64,000 nucleotides of DNA from the NCBI RefSeq assembly GCF_028009165.1, contig NC_079245.1, forward strand, positions 1,674,001 to 1,738,000. Reading direction: 5' to 3'. The notes beneath the pieces were generated by a model, which saw nothing but the letters and a program-made list of their open reading frames with translations, ran no database searches and had not been told where the DNA came from. Source of the stretch: Akanthomyces muscarius. Its lineage: Eukaryota; Ascomycota; Sordariomycetes; Hypocreales; Cordycipitaceae. Below, one piece after another: positions 23,076 through 33,261 of the stretch; position 1 is the first letter of the stretch; the number at the start of each line of letters is the position of its first letter. The translations under genes and the position numbers were made by a program.

Positions 23076-24314
23076 ATGCGCCCATCAATACCGCTCTCCG
23101 CGCTATCACGCCGCCACAGCCCCCGCAGCGCGCATTCCCACCTGTCCACGCAGCTCCGCGCCATGCACGCCGGTCTCCGCAGCTTCCCGGCCTGGTTCGT
23201 CCGCGGCGGCACCTCCAACGGGCTCGTCATCCGCGCCGCCGACCTCCCGCCGCAGTCGGCCTGGCCATCGATCCTCCCGCCGGCCATGGGCTCGCCCGAC
23301 GCGCTGCACGGGCGGCAGCTCGACGGCATGGGCTCCGGCGTGAGCTCCACGTCCAAGCTGGTCGTGCTCTCGCCCGCCGGCACCACCACCAGAGACGCGC
23401 ACGTCGAGTACACGTTTGTGCAGGTCGGCATCCGGGACGGCGTGCTCGATACGGCGGGCAACTGCGGCAACATGTCGAGCATCGTCGGCCCTGCGGCGTG
23501 GGACATGGGCTACGTGCGCGACGCGGACAAGCCCACGCTGGTGGCCACGGCCGCCGACGGCACGCGGTGGGCGACGCTGCGCATCTTCAACACCAATACC
23601 AGCAAGGTCATTGAGACGACGTTTCGCGTCGCCGACGAGCCCTCGTCGGTGTATTACTGCCCCGAGGGCAACTACGTCATGGACGGCGTGTCGGGCGCCC
23701 ATTCCTGCATCACCATGAGCTTCCTCGATCCCGCGGGCGCCAAGACGGGCCGCGCCCTCCCGACCGGCCGCTCCGTCGACACGCTGCATCTCCCCGACGG
23801 GTCTGCCGTGTCTGCCTCCCTCGTCGACGTCGGCAACCCGGGCGTCTTCGTGACGGGCCGCTCGCTGGGCTTCTCCTCGGCGGAAGCGCTGACGCCCGCG
23901 GCCATCGAGGCCGACGCGGCGCTCAAGACGCGGCTGGAGCAGCTCCGCCGGCGCGGCGCGGCGCTGATGGGCATGGACCCGGACACGGAGAGCGTGCCCA
24001 AGATTGTGCTGCTGTTCCCGTCCGACGCGGGCTCGGACGTGGACATTCGCTGCCGCGCCATGAGCATGGGCCAGGCGCACAAGGCGGTGCCGCTGACGCT
24101 GGCGCTGTGCCTGGGCGCGGCGGCCAAGATGGAGGGCACGCTGGCGTGGGAGCTGATGAGGGAGGCGCAGCGGCCGGAGGATGGTGAGGCGGTACGGATT
24201 GCGCATCCGAGCGGCCTGGTGGATGTGGGCACGACGATTGAGGATGGCGAGATCAAGGCGGCGAAGCTACTGCGCACGGCGAGAGTTATGATGAAGGGGG
24301 AAGTGTTTTACTAG
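23076..24314 (+). CDS. PrpF-family (DUF453) isomerase
   Basis: A single exon of 412 residues. PrpF-fold proteins are diaminopimelate-epimerase-like isomerases; bacterial PrpF moves the double bond of 2-methylaconitate, and relatives act on other C4/C5 tricarboxylic or itaconate-type acids. Seen here: FVRGGTSNGLVIRAADLP at the domain start, DGMGSGVSSTSKLVVLS, the first active-site loop TAGNCGNMSS, and a late block DVDIRCRAMSMGQAHKAVP, all typical of the family. The first 45 residues are rich in Arg and Ser with few acidic residues (SALSRRHSPRSAHSH), resembling a mitochondrial presequence, which would fit a role near the methylcitrate cycle; this is inference. Start: first ATG (23076); the frame is open further upstream but without ATG. 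Coding sequence is very GC-rich. Confidence 0.85.
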   Translation: MRPSIPLSALSRRHSPRSAHSHLSTQLRAMHAGLRSFPAWFVRGGTSNGLVIRAADLPPQSAWPSILPPAMGSPDALHGRQLDGMGSGVSSTSKLVVLSPAGTTTRDAHVEYTFVQVGIRDGVLDTAGNCGNMSSIVGPAAWDMGYVRDADKPTLVATAADGTRWATLRIFNTNTSKVIETTFRVADEPSSVYYCPEGNYVMDGVSGAHSCITMSFLDPAGAKTGRALPTGRSVDTLHLPDGSAVSASLVDVGNPGVFVTGRSLGFSSAEALTPAAIEADAALKTRLEQLRRRGAALMGMDPDTESVPKIVLLFPSDAGSDVDIRCRAMSMGQAHKAVPLTLALCLGAAAKMEGTLAWELMREAQRPEDGEAVRIAHPSGLVDVGTTIEDGEIKAAKLLRTARVMMKGEVFY

Positions 24315-24645
24315 AGATGGAATGCTTGTAGTACATGAGAATTGGATATAGACTGTGACTTATAAGCGTACATATAAACAATACATAAAGGCGGAACGTA
24401 GTATAGACATTGTCACTCCTATTCTGTCTCATCTACTTGTAGTTCATGATAGTACCGTACCGTGTGATGACACTACTCGGCTCACACCTGCGCGCCGCAA
24501 TGACAGTCAATGTGCAAATATGTTTACTTCGGATAGCTACTTAATCACTCTACCACACACCAATGTCAACGCGCCACAACACCTCGCCAAATCTCGTAAC
24601 CCACTTTTGTAGCATTTCATCACTCATCACATTTATACAAGTAGC
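24315..24645. other. Convergent AT-rich 3' spacer
   Basis: About 330 bases between the stops of the PrpF-like gene and the phosphoesterase. No gene or clear signal beyond AT-rich 3' UTR-like sequence. Confidence 0.5.
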
Positions 24646-26866
24646 TTATTGGCCATCAATCGGGCAGTCATTGATATTGTCCTGCCAGGCTGCCTTGGCG
24701 TAGGGCAGCAGGAAGTCTGTCTCATGTCAGTACTTTCGTCGCCGCATGCATCACACCAAACGACTTACCCTGCGAAGTAAAGTTGCAGTCAACGTAGCAG
24801 TCTACCATGCTGGCGTTGAAGCCGCTGCCAAGGTACTGCAGAATGTACTTTTCAATGCTGCCCAATGGTTTTAGCATCCGTCGTTTCAGCGTCCAAACCA
24901 CAGTCAGAAATAACTTACAAGTCGTAAAAGACGACATCAACGACCTCGGGGCTGCCCTCGGTCGGGAAGCCACCGCGCGACTCATAATAGCCGGGGTTGC
25001 GCATGAACGGCACCGCCGTGTGGTTGGTGTCGTCGCCATCCGTGCCCCAGTCGTCCTTGGTGACGTAGCCCGGGGTGATGACCTCTTGGCGGCGGACGGG
25101 CCCGCGACGCTCGCGCATCTCGCGTCGGGTGAGGTAGCCCATGGTCGGGTTGGTGCACTCGTCCTGGGGAGCGGCCATGGAGACTAGGTTGCTGCGCTTG
25201 TCGGCACGGCCGTTGTTGAGTCTGTTCCTCAAAGTTAGCAAACCCCCCCAACACGGAGGCGCCTTTTCTGGAGGACTTACTGCTTGATCAGCTTTTGGGC
25301 CTTGTCGTAGGGAACGTCCTTGAGGTAGCGAAAGACATCACGGAATGGAGAGACGATAAAGTTGTCATCATAGGTGAAGGGACCCTTGGGGATATCGTAA
25401 CGCACGCTGCCCGTGTTGCCGAGGATGATGCGCGCCTTGTCCTTGCGCTCGGGGCGCACGACAATCTTGGACACGGCCGGGATGATTACACCGGGGAACA
25501 AATTCTGATCGCTGTCAAAGGGCGCGCACTCCATGCACCACGACTTGGGCGCGCAGCCGTAGACGTCGCCGAGACGCAGCTTCTCGCGGACATCCGTAAT
25601 CTCCTTGGTGACGCGGCTGCCTGAGTGGTAGTCGTACGTGGGCGCCTTTTGGCTCGAGTGGTAGATGAAGGTGTTGCGGTTCCAGTCCAGGTAGCGGCGG
25701 GCATACGTGAACATGGACTTGACGCCCTCCTTGGCCGGGCGCGTGGGGTTGGGCACGCCGTGCGGGTTCTTGATGCCCTTGTAGCCGCTGTTGGAGGCGT
25801 CAAAGCCCGACATGGAGACCCAGCCGAGCGTCTCGCAGTAGCGGCCGGCCTCGATGCCGACCGAGTTCTCGTCGTAGACGGCAAAGTCGCGGATGTGGCT
25901 GTGGCCGCCAAACATGGTGATGGGCTTGGCCGGGTGCACCTTGCGGATGGCGTCCCACACCGTCTTGAACGTGCTGCCCTGGTCCTTGGGGCTGATGGCG
26001 TTGTGCCCGGTCAGCAGAAACAGGTCCACGGGCTCCTTTGTGTTGAGCGCGTCGACGAACCATGGCTCCTGGACCATGTCGGCGGCCTTGATGACCTGCG
26101 AGACGTTGGAGTTGCCGGTAAAGTCAAACAGCACGCCAAAGGCCATGATGCGCAGGCCCTTGTCGGTGGTGAAGTAGCGGTGCGTGGCGCCGACGTACTC
26201 GAACTCGTTGGTCTGCGGGTTGAGGATCTTGACGTTGGACGTGACGTACCGGTCGCCCCATTTCTTGGCCCAGGTGTTGAACATTTGGTACGCCACCTCG
26301 GTCACGTACAGCTCGTGGTTGCCAATCGTCAGCAGGTCAAAGGCCACCTCGTCAAAGATGGGCATGGACAGCTCGCCGTCCTGCTTGGTGGCGTCCGACA
26401 GCCCCGTGCCGTCGTGCAGGTCGCCCGTGTCGATGAGGAGGAAGTCGGCGCCCATGTTGCCGGCCGTCTGCTTCATGCGCCGGCTAAACGTCACAAAGTC
26501 GCCCCAGTCGGCGCCATAGTTTCCCTGCTTGAGGTGGCCTTCGAGCCAACCGTGAGTGTCGGTCTAGTTTGTTGTAAGCTTTCGTCCCTCGGCCCTGTTT
26601 TCCGGTCTCGCATTTCCGCGGCGATGAACGTATTGGTGTCAATTTTTTCATACCGTGTGCAAAAAGTTTATCTGGCCCCATTCAAGAGGCCCTTTGGGTC
26701 CGTGGGTCGCATTCGGTGCGCCGGGCTGCATGCGCTTGACCTGACGAACATACTCGACGTTGTGCTGAGGTCCGTAGCAGCTGTGTTCCTCATCGCCACA
26801 GGCGGCGACTAGGCTTGGGCCAACGACCGCAGCGACGAGGCCGCTGAGAAAACCAATTGACTTCAT
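24646..26866 (-). CDS. Secreted calcineurin-like metallophosphoesterase (5'-nucleotidase type)
   Basis: Exons 26866-26654, 26563-25281, 25221-24919, 24857-24769 and 24716-24646 give 652 residues. The N-terminus MKSIGFLSGLVAAVVGPSLVA is a signal peptide cleaved near residue 22. The dinuclear metal-site motifs appear in order: TDTHGW (D-x-H), GDLHDG, GNHELY, LLTGHN and FGGHSHIRDF. A C-terminal 5'-nucleotidase-like domain follows (IILGNTGSVRYDIPKGPF). Cysteines in the centre (YGCAPKSWCMECAPF) and C-terminus (VDCYVDCNF) suggest disulphides in the secretory pathway. Architecture resembles the vacuolar/extracellular yeast YHR202W group. The substrate (nucleotide or other phosphomonoester) is undetermined. 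DTHG is completed by splicing at intron 1, supporting that boundary. A TATATAAG lies about 115 bases upstream of the ATG, next to GATA-type sites, so nutrient control is possible. Confidence 0.85.
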
Positions 26867-26977
26867 TGCCCGGTAGACTTTCCTTCTCTCACTAATGTCA
26901 AATGGTATTTTGTCGAGTTTTGTCGATCAGCAAGTAAGGAACTCCGATAACAGCTTGGGAGGGGGCAATTTGGCCTT

Positions 26978-26986
26978 CTATATAAG
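26978..26986 (-). promoter_or_regulatory. TATA box of the metallophosphoesterase gene
   Basis: CTTATATAG on the minus strand, about 112-120 bases before the ATG at 26866. GATAA at 26946-26950 and a GATAAG on the minus strand near 27020 flank it. The position suits a core promoter. Confidence 0.5.
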
Positions 26987-29278
26987 CAGACTTGCTAGCC
27001 TTAACATAACCCCAGCTCTGTCTTATCTGGTTAGTTCCCCCGCCCATGCAGCTGCACGGTCTACCGGCGGCGACCTCCGCTGAACTATTCTTTCGGGGAT
27101 GCTTATTAGCCTCTCTTTTAGTGCACTCTTCGCTTGCAGAGGAACTTCTGCACCCTGCAGTCTCATTAGCAGCGCAGCACTGCCACGGCCACCATCAACA
27201 CGGGCTGGCCTCTTGGCCTTCCACATGGGGCAATACAGCCAAGGCAACTTGTTCCCGCTACAGTTCCGTGGCGTTTGTTCTAGTGCTCGTTGTCTGGAAA
27301 AGTCTGGCCCTCTCGGTCACTGGTGGTCTTCACCCCACAGGGCGTTCAGCTCTGGAGCCGTCGACCCGTCCTGGCCGCTGCCGTTTAGCGGCCGGACGAG
27401 CCTCTAGGAGGATAGAAGACAACCATGTGCAGCCCAATGTGGTGGATACCAATCAATGCATTTCTTCTTTCAACCGGCAACGCGAAGCGTTCGGTCTCTC
27501 AATTAGGCTTACCTTGCCTAGAGTAGACCTTTCTGTGGAGTGGTTGCACCTTGTGCGTGCAATAGCAAATAAAGTCACAATTGCCTGCCTGTGTTGAAAT
27601 GCAGCCCGAACCGCATATTGGTTCAAGATCATACAGGAACGCTTTGTGTAAAACTTGGCTATTGAAACATTAAACCAACTCCGCTCTGCCTTTCTGCCAA
27701 CCTTGACATGTCAGTAAGCACAAACTCTCCAATGACCTTCTTTAGCGGAGCAGGGTATGAGCTTGGCTCCCAGAACAGGCGTCTAGGATTAATTCAAGTG
27801 CGCTGCTAGCAATGATGGTATTTTGACTGAGCCATCGCCGGGCATTCTAATCAGAGTTCCGGGCAAGAACCTGGAACTTCACTCACAAGTCGAAAATGTA
27901 GTCTACACGGTCACAATAGATTTTGAAGTGGGATCCATGACGCGAGTGTCTGCCCGTCTTAGTAGCTCCATCCATCATTTTCTCCGACTTCAATGAACCG
28001 ACCACCAGTTGCCTAAAAGACCACCGTACTCGCCAATTGGTCAAGGTCCGCAGAAGTTTCAGGGGGTCAACGGCGGTAATCAATTAGGAAAACAGTAGAG
28101 CCCATTTTTATGGTTTCTGCAGCTGCAAGTAGATCGAACATCGCCGGCTCCCCGCTTGGGTTTTCTACTGCCTCGTCCACAGAGGCTCCCCCAAAGTTCA
28201 GGCAGCTTTGGATCAAGCTCAAAAGCCACCTGTATGATTGTAGACAAAGTGGCCAGCCAGCTGCGCGAAAGAGAAGCCGCGACGCGAACGTCCCTGCCCT
28301 TGTCTTTGGAGAGGCTGTCAGGGTAAGCACAAACAAGTCTTTTGACGACACAAAACGTAAATAGGTGGACGGCGTCGCGTCTTATAGCCACTCTTGGTTT
28401 GCAGAGAGTTAGTGAACTAGTGAATTGTACAGGGATGCAATATGGAAGAAGAGAGCACTGTAGTCTTGTACTGAGCATCGATACTATAAGAAGCTGAAGT
28501 TGGGATGTTTATAACGCGCGCAGCTCGCCCTTGAATATTCAAACGACTCCTGTGACAGCTACGCGGCGCCGTGCCTACAGGGTTATTTTCAGCGGCAATA
28601 CTGGATAGTACTACTCCCATTTCCATTTATTCTCTCTGATGTGATATCACAGTCTTGATTATCAAGTAATCACTTGCAAAATATAAAAACAGAAAAAGAA
28701 GGAGGCTTACTCCTGGCGAATACTCGAAGGCCCAACGACCAACAGCAGGGAGAAGCAACCTCGACAGACGACAGACACCGAAGACGACAAAAGACATTTT
28801 CCGTCATAAAAATCTAATGTTAATGTATAAGAAGGAGCTCCGAACGGGAAATCACTCGCTGTCCCATCAGCTGTTTGGATTGAAATGGCCGATGCGAAGC
28901 TTGATTCAAGGCACGACGGCGCCAGGGCCATGCGAATCTTAGCCTAAGGAGCACCATCATGATCGCAGCTTTGAGTACAGCTATCGTTATCTACAGACAT
29001 TTTCTCTCTCTTTCTGATTTCTTGTGCCTTTTTTTCTTCTTTTTTTTTTTTTAAAAAAAAAAAGTTGCTTGGCTCCCGTGCGGGTGACGACAAAGCGCCG
29101 CTTTGCCTGTAACCTGCGATTTTAGACGGGTTTGGGAGTAGATGATTAAGAATGAGTAAAACGACATTCAGCGTTGGTAGAAAAAATCAAGCAAAAAGGA
29201 AACCGTCCGATAAAAACAAGCTCCGAGGGTAAAAGATTGTGCCTCTTCTTTCAAAGTGTGCCAGGGCGGCGTCCTATC
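26987..29278. other. Long spacer without a supported gene
   Basis: About 2.3 kb. Two weak coding candidates exist: an ATG-started 183-codon plus-strand frame at 27046-27597, and a possible two-exon small gene at 28110-28495. Neither resembles a known family. A T13 run directly followed by an A12 run occupies 29040-29064. No transposon ends or tRNA are visible. Confidence 0.45.
28110..28495 (+). CDS. Speculative small two-exon gene, unrecognised
   Basis: An ATG frame from 28110 reads 71 codons to a GTAAGC donor at 28323. Splicing to a TTTGCAG acceptor ending at 28404 keeps the frame for another 30 codons to a stop near 28495, giving about 101 residues. The product is basic in the middle (SGQPAARKRSRDANVP) and resembles nothing I know. 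The opposite strand is also open here, so this may be chance or a decayed gene. Reported only as a candidate. Confidence 0.15.
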
Positions 29279-29419
29279 ATGTCACCCACTGATACCCCTA
29301 CCAGACCACCACAAAAAACATACGATGGCCGCCCCAACGACAGCAACGTCGTCCTTCACCTCACCATCAAACCAGCTCAGTTCGATTTAACCTTTTCCTG
29401 TAACGCCAATTCCAAGTAA
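29279..29419 (+). promoter_or_regulatory. Upstream ORFs in the EBP leader
   Basis: An ATG at 29279 opens a 46-codon frame (start MSPTDTPTRPPQ) ending at 29419, 17 bases before the main ATG. A second ATG at 29325, in a good context (ACGATGG), opens an overlapping 21-codon frame ending at 29390. If transcription starts upstream of these, both would restrain translation of the main frame. The transcription start is not known. Confidence 0.35.
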
Positions 29420-29436
29420 AAGCGGTCTTCGTGATC

Positions 29437-30362
29437 ATGGCATCGCACCCATATTACCCTCTCGATGCCGTTCTGCCGGGCTACGAGCCCAACGCCGTTG
29501 CCCTGCCCACGGTGCTGGCGCTCTTTGGCGGCATCACGGGAGCCGTCGTCTTCATCACCTACGCGATAGCCTCGCGGCGCCAGCCAGCGCTTCGCTCGCT
29601 AGATTGCTTCGCGACCGCTTGGTTTGCACTCTGTATGCTCAGACACATCTTGCCAATTCGGCTGATGTAAAATCCCTGCTGACAGGTTCCCAACTAGGCG
29701 CATTCCTTCACCTCTGCTTTGAAGGTAAGAAATGCCCCCTTGGAATCAATATACCGTCAGTGTTCGGGACTAAATTCTTTAAAGGCTACTTCATTTATTT
29801 CAAAGGCGGCATTGTCAGCCAGAACACCCTGTTCGCTATGCTGTGGAAAGAATACGCCCTCTCCGATTCTCGCTACCTCACTAGAGACCTATTCACCCTC
29901 TGCATCGAGACCATCACCGTCGTGCGCATCTTCTCCCATTCCATCTTCATCACGTCCGCACACTAATGATCGAAGCTAGTTTGCCTGGGGGCCCCTCTCG
30001 CTCTTCACCGCGCTGGCCATCATTTTCAACTCGCCCAGTCGTCACTTTCTCCAAGTCCTCATCTGCATGGCGCACCTCTACGGCGTCCTGCTCTACTACA
30101 GCACCAACTGGGTCGACTACCGCTTCAGCGGCATCTCGTACAGCCGGCCCGAGTTCCTCTACTACTGGGTCTACTACGTCGGCTTCAACGCGCCCTGGTT
30201 CTTCGTACCTCTCGGTAAGGCCCTGTGCCGCTCGGCCAGGAAAACTTTGGAGATTTGCTAACTCCTACGGATACCATAGGTCTACTTTACGATAGTTGGT
30301 CCCATATCACCAGCGCAATCATGTTCCAAAGAGACGCGCGGCTTGCCGCTAAGAAGCAGTAA
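29437..30362 (+). CDS. Emopamil-binding-protein family sterol isomerase (EXPERA domain)
   Basis: Exons 29437-29632, 29686-29724, 29785-29921, 29980-30214 and 30280-30362 give 229 residues. EBP enzymes are ER membrane delta8-delta7 sterol isomerases. The diagnostic elements are clear: an acidic residue in LHLCFEGYF, the signature LWKEYALSDSRYLTRD, CIETIT joined by splicing to FAWGPLSLF, and the late block SRPEFLYYWVYYVGFNAPW. Four hydrophobic segments fit the five-helix EBP fold. The tail ARLAAKKQ carries an ER-type KK motif. Five exons must be spliced for the motif order to be correct, and they sum to an exact frame. Fungi normally use the unrelated Erg2 for this step, so an EBP-like protein may be a second isomerase or act on other sterols; function beyond the family is inference. 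Confidence 0.85.
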
Positions 30363-30534
30363 TTAAGTATTTGCCATCGTTGGCGCATTCGTCAAAATAT
30401 ATCCATGCTGTATACCAAAGGTCATTTAAATGCATTGTTTGCTATTCCTAGATAGAAGTAAACCATTGTTCCGATTTCATTACTCCGCAAGATATACACC
30501 TTCCTGTCTTGCTATAACCCAAAATTGCTTGTTT

Positions 30535-33261
30535 TTATACAGTGGCCTGCAGCCTCTCCAGCCGCGACGTCACCGCGTCCACCAGCGCCGTCTCGCGCGA
30601 CAGCAGCCCTTGCACTTGCTGCATCTTGCTGCGACGTATATCCTGCGGGATGCGCAGCTCTGGCGTCGACGGCGTGTCCGCCTGTCCGCTCTTCTTGAGC
30701 GCTTCCACATTGGCCGCGAGCTCGGACTGGAGCTTCTTGACATTGTCCAGACGCTTCCACAGCTCCTGAGACTGTGACCGGACGTCTCGCTCCTCCTCAG
30801 AAGCGGCGGGCCCTGAGACGCTTGTGCTCAGTGCGCGCACCTCTTCCATGAATGCACGCTCCTTGTTGCTCAGGTCGCGCGTTGTCGCCTTGCCAACAAT
30901 TTTGCGGAGATTCTCGACACGCTGAGCAATAGCCTCTTGCCGCTTGCGCGCTTCAGAAATGCGACGCTCATACATGATGTTGTCGCTTTCGTCGTCGCGG
31001 TCAACGCCATTGATGGCGTCAATCTTGCCCTTGACCTCGTTGGCCTTAGAGACTTGCTGCTTCAGCTCATTTTGCAGGAGCTCGCAGCGTCTGAAAATTT
31101 CAGCGGCAGATACTCCCAGCTTGTATGTCTCCTCGCTTAGAATCTTGTGAGCATCGGTAAAGATTTGCAACGTCAACGGACTAAGTTTGACCTCTTGGCT
31201 AACTAAGGTCTTGTGACGGGACGTGCGTAATCTTTCTAAAAGCAGCGGCAGCGATGACCCCTGGTCAAACACGTGCGGTGGGTTGTAGATAGGGCGAGGC
31301 TCGTAGAAATCGAGAGGGGCCATGCTAGCTTCGCGTTCGCGCTCACGCTCGGGGCTAGCCTCCTGGCGGACAGGAACAACTTCCATTTCTGGGCTCTCAA
31401 AGGTAACGGCAATAGGCTCGTAAGGGGTGGCTGAGAGGAGGAAATATCCAACGTCTGGATCTCTTAGAACAACACACCCTGTGAGAGGTACAGCCGCATC
31501 TGCGGCAGGCTGGGCGTAAACTCTTTCTCTGCTAGATTGGGAGTTGACGAGCAGCCCGATTCTGAAGTCTGTGCCAGCTTCGAAGTCCCCTGACAGCTCT
31601 CCTTCAAGACGGAAGATCCACGATGCAAGAGATATGAATGTGATGCCGGCGTGATGCGTCACAAAGAAGCTGTATCGTGACAAAGCGTCAGCGCTAAATA
31701 CAGGCCAGCTCTCTTCTGTAACCTCGACAGGTGTCATGGTGTCGAGCGCTTGGAATGCAAGTAATGACGGAATTGCGACTTCCCCAAAGGACCTGATGTT
31801 CTTGAATTTGTTCTTTGGCGGTAACCACTGCGCTTGGACACCGTTCATATCCAGGTAAACACGCACCTGGCCGCTGGTGGACAACAGGCAAATGACTGCA
31901 AGCGAGAGGCCTTCTTGGTCGCCAGTGTCCAGATCAAGCTCGTACTCGTCGTCTTCTCCCAGCATCAGATCATCTGTTTCGGTCTTTTTGCCAATAACCA
32001 TGATGTCAGTGACAGAGGTGTCTAGCTCATCACCGGTCTCGGGATCAGAGACGAGGTCAAAGGGCCCTTGAAGGCGAGGAGTAACACCAGGTCGAGAAGG
32101 TCGGGTGTATACTTCAATAGGAGGTTCACCCAGAGCCGTGCTGTCGACTATCTGAGGTTCTTGGGAATCCAAATCACCCATCCACTGGAGCTGCTGTTGA
32201 GCTAGAAGCTTCTCGTTGTCGTCTATCGAAGCATCATCTTCAATGCTACCGACTGTGGCCACAATAGAGACTGAGAGTGAAGGAATGAGCGTGGGAGGAG
32301 GGGCCCAGCGCTGGGGCAGGAGTGGGCAAAGAGCGTAAACGTCTCCTTCGCGCATAGCCACCCACAGAGTCATTGGGTTCCAGCCTCCGGTTCCTTTGCT
32401 TGCGAAGCTCGCCGCTGCAACTTCCATTTCGAAGGAATCGGGAGAGAAGCCTTTGTTTGTGGCCGAGGTCGAGGCAGAGAAATCTTGGTCTACGGTCGTG
32501 CCGTCTGCCAACTTTTTCAGGTCTATGGAGGTTGTGGGGGTATCGAAGGACCAGCGGTCTCCGGTAGACAGCTCCCAGACTCTCACGATCGCATCGGCCG
32601 TCACAGTGACAATGCATGTTCCATTGACACCTAGCGGATGCCAGACTGCGGACATGATGGGCGATCGCGATGTGACATGGGTGGTGGGACCAAGGGTAAA
32701 GATCTTGGGCTTCAGCGGGGTAGTATCCTCGCTTGTCAGGTGTTGCGAGTCGGGTATCGTGCAGATGTGAATAGTGTGAGTTGTAAGGATAGCGAGGAAG
32801 TTCGTGTTGGGGGAGATGATGAGCTGTCGAATATCGTCGGCAACTGGGACCTTGATTGTCTTGACGCGATTCATTAGCAGCAGCTCCAAAGCTTCGTTGT
32901 CGGCATCACTTACTCTCAGTCCTCCTCCGACAGTCTCAATGGACGGAATGTCCTCCATATTCACGTTTGAATCCTCGCGTTTAATGCGAGTGCTAGAGCC
33001 GCGGCGCTCCCTGGGGTTGCTCGCCCATCGGTCCTTGATGTAGGCCAGGTCACCCCATCGAATTTCCTTACCCACGGCTACAAACACCTCTGTGCCGCGT
33101 CGCGCAATTGTCCGTCGCGGGCCCAGAGCAGTCTTCTTCTTGCTGGCGTATGGCGACGTGAGCGCTCGCGAGCGGACGGCCTCGGGCGTGGGTTCAAAGA
33201 GCTGATGCCCGGGAGCATTTTTCGACAGCCAAGCTGCCGAGTAGCACTTAACCTTGGGCAT
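30535..33261 (-). CDS. NUP82: Nucleoporin Nup82
   Basis: A single exon of 908 residues. Nup82 anchors the Nup159-Nsp1 complex on the cytoplasmic face of the nuclear pore, where mRNA export factors dock. The N-terminus MPKVKCYSAAWLSKNAPGH is characteristic of filamentous-fungal Nup82. Residues about 60-560 hold repeated beta-strand blocks of the beta-propeller (for example NFLAILTTHTIHICTIPD and SAVWHPLGVNGTCIVTVT). The last 250 residues form long coiled coils (CELLQNELKQQVSKANEV, SRLERLQATV). An acidic stretch (LMLGEDDEYELDLDTGD) sits in the middle. The frame stays open 48 codons upstream but no earlier ATG occurs, so the ATG at 33261 is chosen. It is convergent with the EBP gene across only 172 bases and divergent from CBP20. 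Confidence 0.92.
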   Translation of the reverse strand: MPKVKCYSAAWLSKNAPGHQLFEPTPEAVRSRALTSPYASKKKTALGPRRTIARRGTEVFVAVGKEIRWGDLAYIKDRWASNPRERRGSSTRIKREDSNVNMEDIPSIETVGGGLRVSDADNEALELLLMNRVKTIKVPVADDIRQLIISPNTNFLAILTTHTIHICTIPDSQHLTSEDTTPLKPKIFTLGPTTHVTSRSPIMSAVWHPLGVNGTCIVTVTADAIVRVWELSTGDRWSFDTPTTSIDLKKLADGTTVDQDFSASTSATNKGFSPDSFEMEVAAASFASKGTGGWNPMTLWVAMREGDVYALCPLLPQRWAPPPTLIPSLSVSIVATVGSIEDDASIDDNEKLLAQQQLQWMGDLDSQEPQIVDSTALGEPPIEVYTRPSRPGVTPRLQGPFDLVSDPETGDELDTSVTDIMVIGKKTETDDLMLGEDDEYELDLDTGDQEGLSLAVICLLSTSGQVRVYLDMNGVQAQWLPPKNKFKNIRSFGEVAIPSLLAFQALDTMTPVEVTEESWPVFSADALSRYSFFVTHHAGITFISLASWIFRLEGELSGDFEAGTDFRIGLLVNSQSSRERVYAQPAADAAVPLTGCVVLRDPDVGYFLLSATPYEPIAVTFESPEMEVVPVRQEASPEREREREASMAPLDFYEPRPIYNPPHVFDQGSSLPLLLERLRTSRHKTLVSQEVKLSPLTLQIFTDAHKILSEETYKLGVSAAEIFRRCELLQNELKQQVSKANEVKGKIDAINGVDRDDESDNIMYERRISEARKRQEAIAQRVENLRKIVGKATTRDLSNKERAFMEEVRALSTSVSGPAASEEERDVRSQSQELWKRLDNVKKLQSELAANVEALKKSGQADTPSTPELRIPQDIRRSKMQQVQGLLSRETALVDAVTSRLERLQATV

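Noticed and set aside
22046..24314. Cyclotransferase-like and PrpF-like genes as part of a metabolic gene cluster
   Set aside because: No synthase, transporter or regulator tied to them; neighbours are unrelated housekeeping genes.
26987..29278. Transposon remnant in the 2.3 kb spacer
   Set aside because: Searched by eye for terminal repeats, transposase or reverse-transcriptase motifs and found none.
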